From Chloroflexota bacterium (GTDB lineage: Bacteria > Chloroflexota > Chloroflexia > QHBQ01 > JADMIH01), in assembly GCA_015478675.1 (NCBI GenBank), contig JADMIH010000052.1, positions 1 through 20,800 of the forward strand: a stretch of DNA of 20,800 nt, in the 5' to 3' direction. The first letter of the stretch is position 1. Each line of letters opens with the position of its first letter. Made by a program: the position numbers and the translations under genes. Shown piece by piece: positions 13,392-20,800 of this stretch. Below the pieces are notes generated by a model. That model saw only the letters and a program-made list of their open reading frames with translations. It ran no database searches and was not told where the DNA came from.

Positions 13392-14213
13392 CTAGCCACC
13401 TCCTTCCTGCCGGCTGCGCGCTGCTACCTCACCAGCTAAGGCCGCGTAAGCCACCGCGCCACGCGAATTGGGGTCATACTCAAGTATGGTAAGGCCATAG
13501 CTTGGGGCCTCACTCAGGCGCACGCTGCGCGGTATGAGGGTGCTGAATACCTCATTGGGAAAGTGACTCTTCACCTCTTGCACCACCTGGGCCGAGAGGT
13601 TGGTGCGACTATCATACATTGTCATCGCTATGCCCAGGATACGCAGATTTTTGTTGAGCACCCCCAGCACAAGGCCGATGGTATTCGTCAGCTGCATCAG
13701 CCCTTCAAGCGCCAGATACTCACATTGCAGGGGGATTATCACCGCATCGGCGGCGCTCAGAGAATTGAGGGTGAGAAAGCCCAGAGATGGAGGGCAGTCC
13801 ACCAGTATGTAGTTATATTCCTCCCGCAGAGGATCGAGCGCCTTTTTGAGGCGGTACTCGCGCTCGCCTTGCAGCGCAGATGCAAGCTCCACCTCTGCCC
13901 CGGCTAGCTCCACCGACGATGGGAGAAGGTCCAGCCGTCCGCCGAAATCGGGGCGAGCTACAGGCGCTATAACGCTGGCCGCCGCTGCATCGCCTGCCAG
14001 CACGTCGTAAAGCGAAGGCTCGTCGCGCTCTTTGTCAATGCCAAGACTGGAGGTGGCGTTAGCCTGAGAATCGGCGTCAACAAGCAGTACGCGATAGCCG
14101 CCTGCGGCGAGGTATGCCGCCAGGTTAACTGCCGTGGTAGTCTTACCAACACCACCTTTCTGGTTGGCGAAAGAATAGATGCGGCCCGGAGAGGGGCCAT
14201 CAGGGGCGTCCAC
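13392..14213 (-). CDS. parA: Chromosome-partitioning ATPase ParA (Soj-like)
   Basis: 273 aa. The deviant Walker A KGGVGKTT (19-26) with signature Lys, the A' motif VDADSQAN (45-52), and Walker B LVDCPPS (137-143) identify a MinD/ParA-family ATPase. It binds DNA nonspecifically when ATP-loaded and is released by ParB, moving origins apart. The start is GTG at 14213, 18 codons before the P-loop, as usual for chromosomal ParA. No Shine-Dalgarno is present, and a TAGAAT box ends 8 nt before the GTG, so the message may be leaderless. It forms an operon with parB. The C-terminal residues (RQEGGG) are encoded by the parB ribosome-binding site. Confidence 0.97.
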   Translation of the reverse strand: MDAPDGPSPGRIYSFANQKGGVGKTTTAVNLAAYLAAGGYRVLLVDADSQANATSSLGIDKERDEPSLYDVLAGDAAAASVIAPVARPDFGGRLDLLPSSVELAGAEVELASALQGEREYRLKKALDPLREEYNYILVDCPPSLGFLTLNSLSAADAVIIPLQCEYLALEGLMQLTNTIGLVLGVLNKNLRILGIAMTMYDSRTNLSAQVVQEVKSHFPNEVFSTLIPRSVRLSEAPSYGLTILEYDPNSRGAVAYAALAGEVAARSRQEGGG

Positions 14214-14221
14214 TGACGCTT

Positions 14222-14250
14222 ATTCTACCCTATTCGGGGCTGCGGGACAA
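14222..14250 (-). promoter_or_regulatory. Candidate parA promoter
   Basis: On the minus strand: TTGTCC (14245-14250, 4 of 6), a 17-bp spacer, and TAGAAT (14222-14227, 5 of 6). The -10 ends 8 nt before the GTG start codon, so transcription would begin at or within a base or two of translation. Confidence 0.55.
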
Positions 14251-14420
14251 TCACAGTAGCCAGAGTAACTGCTCAGAGTAAGCCATGACCCGGCGGGCCA
14301 CCACTACCGATGAAAATACGAGTGATTTAGCACCCTCTATACTACTACCCTTCTCATCTTCAGAGTAGGGGTAGAGCAATCTTCTTGGGGTATCCGTGCG
14401 GGTGTTGCGCCATCTGCCCT

Positions 14421-14454
14421 CACCCCATGCCCCTCTCCCTTCATGGGAGAGGGG
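14421..14454. repeat. Dispersed palindromic repeat (CTCTCCC...GGGAGAG type)
   Basis: CACCCCATG precedes a perfect 10-bp stem, CCCCTCTCCC (14430-14439) with GGGAGAGGGG (14445-14454), and a TTCAT loop. It resembles a REP-like intergenic repeat seen in many environmental bacterial genomes, whose translation reads SPLSxxERGxxGEG. It may help end transcripts arriving from the ABC transporter operon, although no T-run follows. Confidence 0.7.
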
Positions 14455-14533
14455 GCTATGTCTCTGCACCCCAACTCTGAACACTTACTCCCGCACCAAT
14501 TACAAGACGATTACACCTGGGCGTCTCGCCTGT

Positions 14534-14971
14534 TCATGGCTCATTAACGACAAACCCGCCTGACTCACCCATCGTTACGTAGTACAACTCGTCGAAGCCT
14601 TCGGAGAGGGTAGGAAGCTGAAGTCGCTTCGCGGTGCCGCCGATGGCTTGAGGAGGTATGCGCTCCCTTCCGCTCCTGAGATTGTTCCTTCGTATCGCCT
14701 CCTGAACACTCGACTGGAAATAGTAGCCAATGATGCGGAACCGAGCGGCCCTTGCCGGCTCAATGTATCGGGCCCGTTCCTGGATGGTGGGGTTGGTGTT
14801 ATCTACTACGAACGACTGCTGCATCTCGATGTACGCCTTCAAGAGTAGCTCTTCGCGGTGCCGGGTCTTCAGCATGTCCAGGTTGATGCGCAGGTGCGTG
14901 TTGAAAAATCTCTCTTTGTAAAAGGAAGATTTACCGCTCCCCTGTATTCCAACGAAGATCACAGCTTGCAT
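14534..14971 (-). CDS. Small P-loop kinase (PNKP-kinase-like AAA-family ATPase)
   Basis: 145 aa from the ATG at 14971. The first residues MQAVIFVGIQGSGKSSF put the Walker A (8-16) right at the N-terminus, as in this family. Next come RFFNTHLRINLDMLKTR, then FVVDNTNPTIQERARYI (54-70). The VxDNTNPT signature is shared with polynucleotide-kinase domains, where this segment helps position phosphoryl donor and acceptor. The C-terminal part (IPPQAIGGTAKRLQLPTLSEGFDELYYV) is typical of stand-alone bacterial members. The substrate is unknown. The frame is open upstream to 15025, overlapping the OppF-type gene, but the shorter start fits the family better. It is probably the last gene of the transporter operon (38 nt downstream). 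Confidence 0.85.
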   Translation of the reverse strand: MQAVIFVGIQGSGKSSFYKERFFNTHLRINLDMLKTRHREELLLKAYIEMQQSFVVDNTNPTIQERARYIEPARAARFRIIGYYFQSSVQEAIRRNNLRSGRERIPPQAIGGTAKRLQLPTLSEGFDELYYVTMGESGGFVVNEP

Positions 14972-15009
14972 GCGGGCACCGGCTGCTAATCCCTGATCCT
15001 CAACAGCCC

Positions 15010-16080
15010 TTATACCCTTATACACGCGGCCCAGTGGCCGGGTGATTTCTCTTGCAGAGGCGGGTCTATCTCTTTACAGGCATCTATGGCTATGGGACAG
15101 CGAGTATGGAAGTGGCAACCCTTCGGGGGGTTGATTGGCGAGGGCACATCGCCCTTCAGGATGATACGCTCGCGTCGGGCCTCTATCCCAGGGTCGGGGA
15201 GAGGCACTGCCGACAGGAGAGCCTTTGTGTAGGGCATCATGGGGTTTTCGTATAGCTCCTTGCGATCGGCGATCTCCACAATCTTACCCAGGTACATAAC
15301 CGCCACGCGATCCGATATGTGGCGCACCACGCTCAAGTCATGGGCTATGAAAAGGTAGGTCAGGTCGAACTCGGCCTGCAAGTCCTCCATTAAGTTGATA
15401 ATCTGCGCCCTGATTGATACGTCAAGGGCCGAGATAGGCTCGTCGGCCACTATGAACTCAGGGTTGACCGCGAGGGCGCGAGCTATCCCGATGCGCTGGC
15501 GCTGCCCGCCTGAGAACTCGTGTGGGTAGCGGTTGGCAAAGTAGGGGTTCAATCCCACCACCTGCAACAACTCTTGCACGCGCTCGTCACGAGCCTTGCC
15601 CGAAGCCAGCTTATGCACACCGAGAGGCTCGCCAATTATATCGCCAACGGTCATACGAGGGTTCAGCGAGGCGTAAGGGTCCTGAAAGATCATCTGCATC
15701 TGGCGGCGGAGCCTGCGCATGTCGTCTTTGCGTGCCTGCGTTATGTCTTCGCCTTTGAATATCACCTTGCCCGCCGTAGGCTTGTACAACTGCAAAATGG
15801 CGCGCCCCGCGGTGCTCTTGCCGCAGCCCGACTCGCCGACCAATCCGAGAGTTTCGCCTTTCTTGATAAAGAAATCCAGGCCATCTACTGCCTGCACTGC
15901 GCCCACCTGCCGCTGCACGAAGAGCCCGCGAGTGATGGGGAAATACATCCTTAGCCCTTCTATTTTGAGCAAGACGTCGCTATCCACAGGAGCTTTGCCA
16001 TCGCCGGAAGGTATGGGCTGACTGCCGGAGGCGACCGCCCGTGAGTCTACGCCGGCATTTGCCTTGTTGATCGTTTCCAT
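15010..16080 (-). CDS. Oligopeptide/dipeptide ABC transporter ATP-binding protein (OppF/DppF type)
   Basis: 356 aa. Walker [10 protein letters not shown] (82-90), Q-loop [11 protein letters not shown] (131-141), signature [15 protein letters not shown] (179-193), Walker [11 protein letters not shown] (201-210) and H-loop His (237) are intact. The C-terminal oligopeptide-transporter extension has [14 protein letters not shown], a Cys-rich element typical of Opp/Dpp ATPases that in some members binds an Fe-S cluster. It pairs with the preceding OppD-type ATPase to power the permease heterodimer. The first 35 residues are a non-conserved leader. The start is 13 nt after the upstream stop, with AGGAG about 10 nt before the ATG. 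Confidence 0.95.
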   Translation of the reverse strand: METINKANAGVDSRAVASGSQPIPSGDGKAPVDSDVLLKIEGLRMYFPITRGLFVQRQVGAVQAVDGLDFFIKKGETLGLVGESGCGKSTAGRAILQLYKPTAGKVIFKGEDITQARKDDMRRLRRQMQMIFQDPYASLNPRMTVGDIIGEPLGVHKLASGKARDERVQELLQVVGLNPYFANRYPHEFSGGQRQRIGIARALAVNPEFIVADEPISALDVSIRAQIINLMEDLQAEFDLTYLFIAHDLSVVRHISDRVAVMYLGKIVEIADRKELYENPMMPYTKALLSAVPLPDPGIEARRERIILKGDVPSPINPPKGCHFHTRCPIAIDACKEIDPPLQEKSPGHWAACIRV

Positions 16081-16082
16081 CG

Positions 16083-16104
16083 CTACTTCGCTCCTACTTC
16101 GCTC
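16083..16104. repeat. 11-bp tandem duplication at the OppD/OppF-type junction
   Basis: CTACTTCGCTC is repeated exactly (16083-16093, 16094-16104). On the minus strand this doubles GAGCGAAGTAG, so the stop codon of the upstream ATPase gene and the AGGAG ribosome-binding segment of the next gene occur twice. A partial third copy follows. Confidence 0.75.
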
Positions 16105-17188
16105 CTACTCCGGCCTGTTCTTCCGTCTCGTTCTTGGTGACGCCAAACTCCACCTGCTCATCGTGTTCTGATTCTGTTACAACCGCAGTTTCGTCAGCGA
16201 TTGCGTGCTGCGGCGCGGTTCGCACATCAATAAAGCAGGCGATTTCATGCCCCGGCGTTACGCTTCGAAGCTCCGGCATTTCGATTTTGTGATAAGGCTC
16301 TCGGAAGGTGCAGCGTGGGTAGAAAGGGCAGCCCGGCAGGGGGTGCATCAGGTCGGGCGGCATGCCGGGGATCGGTTCAAGCCGCTCTTGCCTCTCCAAA
16401 TCCATGCGCGGCACGGACTTGAGCAGGCCCAGGGTATACGGGTGGCGCGGGTCTTTGTAGAGATCGTGTGTCGCGGCGTGCTCCATGATGCGGCCCCCGT
16501 ACATGACGATCACCCGGTCGCAGAGGCCCGCCACCACGCCCAAATCGTGCGTGATGAAGATCACTGCCATGTTGAATTCGCTCTTGAGGCGCTTGAGAAT
16601 ATCAAGGATCTGCGCCTGGATTGTCACATCGAGGGCGGTAGTAGGCTCATCGGCTATCAGCAACTTGGGGTTGCACGACAGCGCCATTGCGATCATCACC
16701 CGCTGGCGCATACCCCCGGAGAACTGGTGTGGGTAGTGATCCACGCGCTCTTTGGCAGATGGTATACCTACCAACTGCAAAAGCTCGATAGTGCGATTGC
16801 GCGCCTCTCTGGTATTCATCCCCAGGTGCAACTGGAGCGCCTCGCCTATCTGTTTGCTGATCGTCAGCACAGGGTTGAGCGACGTCATCGGGTCCTGGAA
16901 GATCATGGCAATCTCTTTGCCCCGTATGTGGCGCATCTCGTCCTGGCTGTAGCTGAGGAGGTCGTCTCCTTTATAGATGATCTGGCCGCCTACAATTTTG
17001 CCGGGCGGGAAAGGAATAAGGCGCATAATCGAGAGGGCGGTCACGCTCTTCCCCGAACCCGACTCGCCCACAATCCCTAGCGTCTCACCCTCATCCAGCT
17101 TGAACGACACCCCATTGACGGCATTCACCACCCCATCCTGGGTGAAAAAGCGTGTCTCAAGGTCCTTTACCTTTAGTAATTCTGCCAT
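16094..17188 (-). CDS. Oligopeptide/dipeptide ABC transporter ATP-binding protein (OppD/DppD type)
   Basis: 364 aa from the ATG at 17188, chosen because GGGAG lies 5 nt upstream; a GTG two codons earlier is possible. Walker [10 protein letters not shown] (41-49), Q-loop [12 protein letters not shown] (95-106), signature [15 protein letters not shown] (156-170), Walker [13 protein letters not shown] and H-loop FITHD (211-215) are all present. GGM instead of GGQ is normal for OppD/DppD. The C-terminal extension has the [11 protein letters not shown]ys motif. A Glu/Val-rich tail (about 330-364) is unusually long and acidic. It supplies one of the two nucleotide-binding sites of the transporter. 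Confidence 0.95.
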   Translation of the reverse strand: MAELLKVKDLETRFFTQDGVVNAVNGVSFKLDEGETLGIVGESGSGKSVTALSIMRLIPFPPGKIVGGQIIYKGDDLLSYSQDEMRHIRGKEIAMIFQDPMTSLNPVLTISKQIGEALQLHLGMNTREARNRTIELLQLVGIPSAKERVDHYPHQFSGGMRQRVMIAMALSCNPKLLIADEPTTALDVTIQAQILDILKRLKSEFNMAVIFITHDLGVVAGLCDRVIVMYGGRIMEHAATHDLYKDPRHPYTLGLLKSVPRMDLERQERLEPIPGMPPDLMHPLPGCPFYPRCTFREPYHKIEMPELRSVTPGHEIACFIDVRTAPQHAIADETAVVTESEHDEQVEFGVTKNETEEQAGVGAK

Positions 17189-17228
17189 ATGCACTCCCGG
17201 AGAAGAGGGGTTACGGGTTAGTAGCTGA

Positions 17229-17277
17229 TCCCTGGTCCCTAATCCCTAATCCCTGGTTCCTACTTTCTACTTCGTGG
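17229..17277 (-). repeat. Heptamer array (TCCCTAA/TCCCTGG type) overlapping a gene end
   Basis: Seven in-phase 7-bp units read on the plus strand: TCCCTGG, TCCCTAA, TCCCTAA, TCCCTGG, TTCCTAC, TTTCTAC, TTCGTGG. The fifth unit contains the stop codon of the permease-C gene, so its last few residues (RSRK) are encoded by the array. The last two units are diverged. Confidence 0.8.
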
Positions 17278-18201
17278 ATCGAGCGCGTCACGCAGGCCAT
17301 CGCCGAAGAAGTTGAAGGCGAACAACGTGATTGCCAGAGCTACACTGGGGAAAATGACCAGATAGGGTTCAGTGCGGATTTGCGCTCGGGTTTGGGCTAT
17401 CATAGCGCCCCAGCTTGGTAAAGGAATCGGTACGCCGATCCCTATAAAGCTCAAGAACGCCTCAGTCAGTATAGCGAAAGGCACGCCAAAGGTTGCGGCA
17501 ACGATTATAGGTCCCAGGGCATTGGGCAAGATGTGAACGAACATGATGCGCCACGACGACACGCCGAGGGAGCGCGCCGCCTCTACAAACTCTTTCTCAC
17601 GCAGCGACAGCACCTGACTGCGCACTAACCGCGCCATTGGAGGCCAGAAAGTGAAGCCTATAGCCAGGTAAATATTCATCAGGCTTGGGCCAAGAGCCAC
17701 CACTACCACGATGGCGAAAAGTATTGTGGGGAACGCATACATGATGTCGGTGAAGCGCATCAGCACCTGGTCTATCCACCTGCCAAAGTAACCCGCGATA
17801 AGCCCCAGAGGCACCCCTACAAAGAGGATAATTAATTCGCTAATCACACCAACTGAAAGGGATATGCGCGTACCATACATCACACGGCTGAAGACGTCGC
17901 GGGCCTGGGCGTCTGTGCCGAACCAGTGGTCAGCCGACGGAGGGCGATTAGGTATAGCTGTCCTGATCAATTTGCCTGCGGCATTCGTGTCGTAGCCATA
18001 TACCGTCTGGCGATAGCCTTCAGGGTCAATAAAAGGGTATATTATCGCGATCAGCGCCAGGATCAGCAATACGGCCGCGCTGCCGACCGCCAGCTTGTTG
18101 CGTCGCAGCCGCAGCCAGGCGTCGTACCATAAGCTGCGGGTTTTTACCGGTGCTGCTTTGGCGACAGTGGTCTTGGCCCCTTTTGCCTGCGTTATTGCCA
18201 T
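17260..18201 (-). CDS. Peptide/nickel ABC transporter permease (OppC/DppC type)
   Basis: 313 aa. A cytoplasmic N-terminus with basic residues (LRLRRNKLAVG) precedes TM1 (about 38-57). A periplasmic loop with the usual PNRPPSADHWFGTDAQARDVFSR motif follows, then about five further TM segments. The EAA coupling motif EAARSLGVSSWRIMFVHILPN, which contacts the ATPases, is clear. The ATG lies 2 nt after the upstream permease stop, with GAGGAG inside that gene's last codons, so translation is coupled. The C-terminus GLRDALDPRSRK ends in repeat-derived residues. Confidence 0.95.
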   Translation of the reverse strand: MAITQAKGAKTTVAKAAPVKTRSLWYDAWLRLRRNKLAVGSAAVLLILALIAIIYPFIDPEGYRQTVYGYDTNAAGKLIRTAIPNRPPSADHWFGTDAQARDVFSRVMYGTRISLSVGVISELIILFVGVPLGLIAGYFGRWIDQVLMRFTDIMYAFPTILFAIVVVVALGPSLMNIYLAIGFTFWPPMARLVRSQVLSLREKEFVEAARSLGVSSWRIMFVHILPNALGPIIVAATFGVPFAILTEAFLSFIGIGVPIPLPSWGAMIAQTRAQIRTEPYLVIFPSVALAITLFAFNFFGDGLRDALDPRSRK

Positions 18202-18203
18202 CG

Positions 18204-19355
18204 CTAACTCCTCGCGCCTGCGCCAAGTTTAATGCGTGGATCTATAAAGCCATACATCACGTCCACCACCAGGTTTATCAGCAATACCAGTGTGGCGTAG
18301 AAGAGTGTGGTGCCCATTATCATGCCGTAGTCTCTTGATTGTACACTGTTGACGAACCACTGGCCTATGCCAGGCACGTTGAAGAGCGTCTCAACTACGA
18401 TGCTGCCTGTGATGAGGTCGCCAAGGTGGTCACCCATAACTGTGACCACCGGCAGTAAGGCGTTGCGCAGCGCGTGCCGTATCAGCACTATCCGCGAGCT
18501 TAGCCCTTTAGCCCAGGCAGTACGAACATAATCTTGATTTAGCACCTCGATCATGCTGGCGCGGGTGAGGCGAGTGAGTACGGCTAAGGGCCGGATCGCA
18601 AGCACAATAGCAGGCAAAACGAGGTCTCTGGGGAATGTGGCCCATTCAGCTACAGGTATCACTTTCACCCACACGCCGGTGAGAAGGATGAAAATTATAC
18701 CAAGCACAAAGTTAGGTATAGAGTAGCCAACGAGGGAAAACGCGGTGGCGGAATAATCAAGCCAGGTGTTCTGTTTTACCGCAGCAAGCATACCCAACGG
18801 CACAGCAGTGACCACCAGAAGCAGAAAGGCTGATACTCCCAGCAGGAGCGAAGCCTTTGCAGCCGAGCCGATTATGTCATTCACCGACTGTGATGGGAAG
18901 CTGAATGAGGTCCCCAGGTTGCCATGAATGAGATTATTCAAGTAGTTCAGGTACTGCCCCGGCACGAAGCCCACAGAGCTAACTACGCCAGGAGCCTGGG
19001 TTGACATGAGCACGTACCAGACCACCATCAACACGCCGAGGCTGATCAAAGCCCCCGGCAAAACGGTACGCTGGGCTACATGCCTCAACACCATAAATAT
19101 TCCGGCAGCAAAGGCGAGAATACCTATCACCAGCACGACAAGCTGTATTGTTCGCCCATTTGGGCCTATGAAGGTTGGCCAGATCGGCTGGTCCAGGCGA
19201 TATGCGTGCATCATAGCCGCCTGAATCGCGGGGCTGGAGTGCTCAGAGGCAAAAGGGCCTCCCTGCGTCAGATGCATCAGCACAAAAGTGATCAGGGATA
19301 TACCGAGTAAAGCCGGAATCATTGCCAGGAGGCGGCGGATGATATACGTAGCCAT
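18204..19355 (-). CDS. Peptide/nickel ABC transporter permease (OppB/DppB type) with extra membrane segments
   Basis: 383 aa, longer than the usual 305-340. The N-terminus TYIIRRLLAMIPALLGIS and TM1 are typical, as is YRLDQPIW (52-59). Between this and GQYLNYLNNLIHGNLGTSFS (about 133-152), normally adjacent, there is an insertion of about 70 residues with two hydrophobic stretches (about 70-90 and 99-116). The rest is standard: several TMs, then the EAA-type loop VLNQDYVRTAWAKGLSSRIV and the final TM near the C-terminus. The start at 19355 has only a weak Shine-Dalgarno (AAAGGC). It forms the translocation pore with permease C. Confidence 0.93.
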   Translation of the reverse strand: MATYIIRRLLAMIPALLGISLITFVLMHLTQGGPFASEHSSPAIQAAMMHAYRLDQPIWPTFIGPNGRTIQLVVLVIGILAFAAGIFMVLRHVAQRTVLPGALISLGVLMVVWYVLMSTQAPGVVSSVGFVPGQYLNYLNNLIHGNLGTSFSFPSQSVNDIIGSAAKASLLLGVSAFLLLVVTAVPLGMLAAVKQNTWLDYSATAFSLVGYSIPNFVLGIIFILLTGVWVKVIPVAEWATFPRDLVLPAIVLAIRPLAVLTRLTRASMIEVLNQDYVRTAWAKGLSSRIVLIRHALRNALLPVVTVMGDHLGDLITGSIVVETLFNVPGIGQWFVNSVQSRDYGMIMGTTLFYATLVLLINLVVDVMYGFIDPRIKLGAGARS

Positions 19356-19566
19356 CTTATCTGCCTTTAATAGCAGGAGCCTGAAGAAGTAACAGCTTCA
19401 GCATCCTGAGAATTGTTGGAAACTCTTATATGCAACAATCATGCCTGGCATCTTTTGCGATTTTGCCGTACCCACATTGCTCCCTATATAGCGGTAGAAA
19501 GTATAAGAGGCAGGGTTGATGGATTCCATACCAGCTCCACGCTCCTGCCTCTAATCAAGAAAAGCA

Positions 19567-19590
19567 TATGGCCGGGGCATCCCGGCCATA
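19567..19590 (-). terminator. Terminator-like hairpin after the binding-protein gene
   Basis: A perfect 10-bp GC-rich stem, TATGGCCGGG (19567-19576) with CCCGGCCATA (19581-19590), has a 4-nt loop. On the minus strand it is followed by TGCTTTTCTTG. It lies 15 nt after the binding-protein stop and before the permease-B gene, which fits partial termination that keeps binding-protein mRNA in excess. Confidence 0.72.
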
Positions 19591-19604
19591 CAGTGGCCTG
19601 ACAG

Positions 19605-20800
19605 TTACTTCGCAGGCTTTACAAAGCGTAGCGGATAGATAAACTCTGCATTGGTGTTGTAGCCCGTGAACTTGGAGCTGGCTTCCCAATAGCGCGTCGC
19701 CTGGTAGAGAGGTACTATTGGCGCGTCTTTGAGGAGTATCTGCTCTGCCTGCTGGTACATCTTCATGCGGTCAGTCTGCTTGGATGGGTCGGCCAGCACA
19801 TTGGCGTCGCGGATGAGCTTGTCGAAGGCAGGGTTGCTGTAGCCGGGGTCGTTGCCTGAGCCGGGGCCAACACCCTGGATCTGGCTCGAATCAAAGAGGG
19901 CGTAAAGCCAGTCCTGCGGGTCGGGATAATCCTGCCCCCAGGAGCCATAGAACATGGTGTACTTATGGGCCTGGCGAGCCGTGAGCATATCCTTCCAGGG
20001 GATAACGTCAACCTTGACATCGCAGCCGAGGTTGGTCTTGAGCTGGGCCTGTAGCTGGGTAGCCACGGCCTGCTCAACATCGCGATCACGGGTGGTGTAG
20101 GTCAGGCTGAGACCCTGGCAATTTGCATAGCCCGCATCTGCCAGCTTCTGCTTGGCAGCAGCCGCATCGAACTTGTACGCCTGGAAGTCCTGGTAGCCAG
20201 GTACACCCTTGGGCAATAGCGTGGTCATTGGCACTCCGGCGACGCCTGAGAGGGCGAGGTCAACAAGCTGCTGGCGGTCAATGCTCATGGCGATTGCCTG
20301 GCGCAACGCATCGGCTTTGGGATCACCGACCGGGCCGAAAGGCGCCTGCATTACGTTCAAGCCAATCCATACAGCACGCGCCTGGCCTACGCTGTAAAGC
20401 TGAGGCCCCAGCTTGGGGTCACTCTGGATTCGCTTGATCGACTGCGGGTCCGGGCCGTCAAGAGCGTCGAGCTGCCCATTCTCGAACTGAACCTGCGCGG
20501 TACCTGTATCCTTGACGATAGGCACTTCGACATCTACAGTGGCTTTGTCCTGCCAGTAGTTGGGGTTGACTGTCATGTGGAGCCGCTGGTTGTGCTCCCA
20601 TGTATCAAGGACATAGGCGCCTGTGCCCGCGCCCATTTGCTTGCCCGTTTCCATAAAGCAGGAGGGCTTATCCTTGGGGCACTGGCTGACTACCTTCTGG
20701 TTAACTACATAGTAGGTCCAGAGTGAGGTCTGTGCCAGGAAGTAGGCACTTGGGCCGTTCAGTGTTACCTTCAGTGTATAAGGGTCTACAACTTCGATGC
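19605..20800 (-). CDS. ABC transporter substrate-binding protein, family 5 (peptide/nickel), 5' end missing
   Basis: The frame is open to the right edge; translation back from the visible Met at 20654 gives IEVVDPYTLKV, then LNGPSAYFLAQTSLW, then VVNQKVV, a typical SBP_bac_5 sequence. The N-terminal part with the lipoprotein signal lies outside the window. Further inside are MGAGTGAYVLDTWEHN and AVWIGLNVMQAPFGPVGDPKA, DALRQAIAMSIDRQQLVDLAL (the family's conserved domain core), LPKGVPGYQDF, and the C-terminal LKDAPIVPLYQATRYW. The protein captures peptides or similar solutes outside the membrane and delivers them to the permeases encoded just downstream. The ligand cannot be predicted. Confidence 0.95.
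   Translation of the reverse strand, partial: IEVVDPYTLKVTLNGPSAYFLAQTSLWTYYVVNQKVVSQCPKDKPSCFMETGKQMGAGTGAYVLDTWEHNQRLHMTVNPNYWQDKATVDVEVPIVKDTGTAQVQFENGQLDALDGPDPQSIKRIQSDPKLGPQLYSVGQARAVWIGLNVMQAPFGPVGDPKADALRQAIAMSIDRQQLVDLALSGVAGVPMTTLLPKGVPGYQDFQAYKFDAAAAKQKLADAGYANCQGLSLTYTTRDRDVEQAVATQLQAQLKTNLGCDVKVDVIPWKDMLTARQAHKYTMFYGSWGQDYPDPQDWLYALFDSSQIQGVGPGSGNDPGYSNPAFDKLIRDANVLADPSKQTDRMKMYQQAEQILLKDAPIVPLYQATRYWEASSKFTGYNTNAEFIYPLRFVKPAK

Larger units (their letters stand above)
14214..14533. other. 320-bp intergenic region between the small kinase gene and parA
   Basis: Contents: the parA promoter (14222-14250), about 130 bp with nothing recognisable, the GC-rich palindromic repeat around 14389-14456, and a short motif (about 14466-14487) related to one near 11844. 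A 77-aa frame across it only translates the palindromic repeat (SPLSHEGRGAWGEG type) and is not believed to be a gene. Confidence 0.7.

Noticed and set aside
12439..14250. parS site near parAB
   Set aside because: I looked for the GTTTCACGTGAAAC palindrome through the parAB region and its flanks and saw none.
14251..14484. 77-aa minus-strand frame upstream of parA
   Set aside because: It mostly translates the palindromic CTCTCCC repeat and has no ribosome-binding site.
16205..17080. 291-aa plus-strand frame opposite the OppD-type ATPase
   Set aside because: It is a shadow of a gene with all ABC ATPase motifs intact, and no start signal is present.

Overview
The window is a chromosomal stretch of moderately GC-rich coding DNA with short intergenic gaps. 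It looks like a free-living bacterium, most likely a member of the Chloroflexota. That assignment is an inference from four features: a DUF4388 (PatA N-terminal type) protein; a GT-C membrane glycosyltransferase with an N-terminal beta-rich exocytoplasmic domain, next to a PIG-V-type mannosyltransferase; a long His/Gly-rich PadR regulator; and many heptamer-based intergenic repeats. No phage, transposase, CRISPR or rRNA/tRNA gene was seen.

Left part (1-4000, minus strand). The first 16 codons of prs (PRPP synthetase) run off the left edge. They sit downstream of glmU, in the classic glmU-prs order. Upstream lie a lipoprotein of unknown function and a DUF4388 multidomain protein. The 5' ends of glmU and the DUF4388 gene abut AT-rich repeats.

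Middle-left (4000-9250, plus strand). Two polytopic glycosyltransferases (GT-C and PIG-V type) probably work on lipid-linked sugar substrates at the cell surface. They are followed by a small AbrB/MazE-like protein and a PduO/MMAB-type cob(I)alamin adenosyltransferase, which look like a two-gene operon. A perfect 18-bp inverted repeat enclosing another repeat separates them from the next, convergent gene.

Middle (9250-14250). A 12-TM MFS exporter and the PadR regulator lie on the minus strand, a small VOC protein on the plus strand, and the chromosome-partitioning pair parA-parB on the minus strand. The divergent PadR and VOC genes each have a near-consensus sigma-70 promoter with a 17-bp spacer. 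VOC and parB converge on a 23-bp hairpin.

Right part (14500-20800, minus strand). This is a peptide/nickel-type ABC transporter in the order substrate-binding protein (cut by the right edge), permease B, permease C, ATPase D, ATPase F, followed by a small PNKP-like P-loop kinase. A strong terminator-like hairpin after the binding protein suggests that it is expressed more highly than the permease/ATPase genes.

The least ordinary aspects are the heptamer-phased intergenic repeats (at least four sequence types, several touching start or stop codons), an OppB-type permease with two extra predicted membrane segments, the DUF4388 protein with an unassigned C-terminal region, a His-rich PadR, and several genes whose -10 boxes sit only 7-9 nt from the start codon, which suggests leaderless mRNAs. 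I see no clear multi-gene system here that could be called wholly new.
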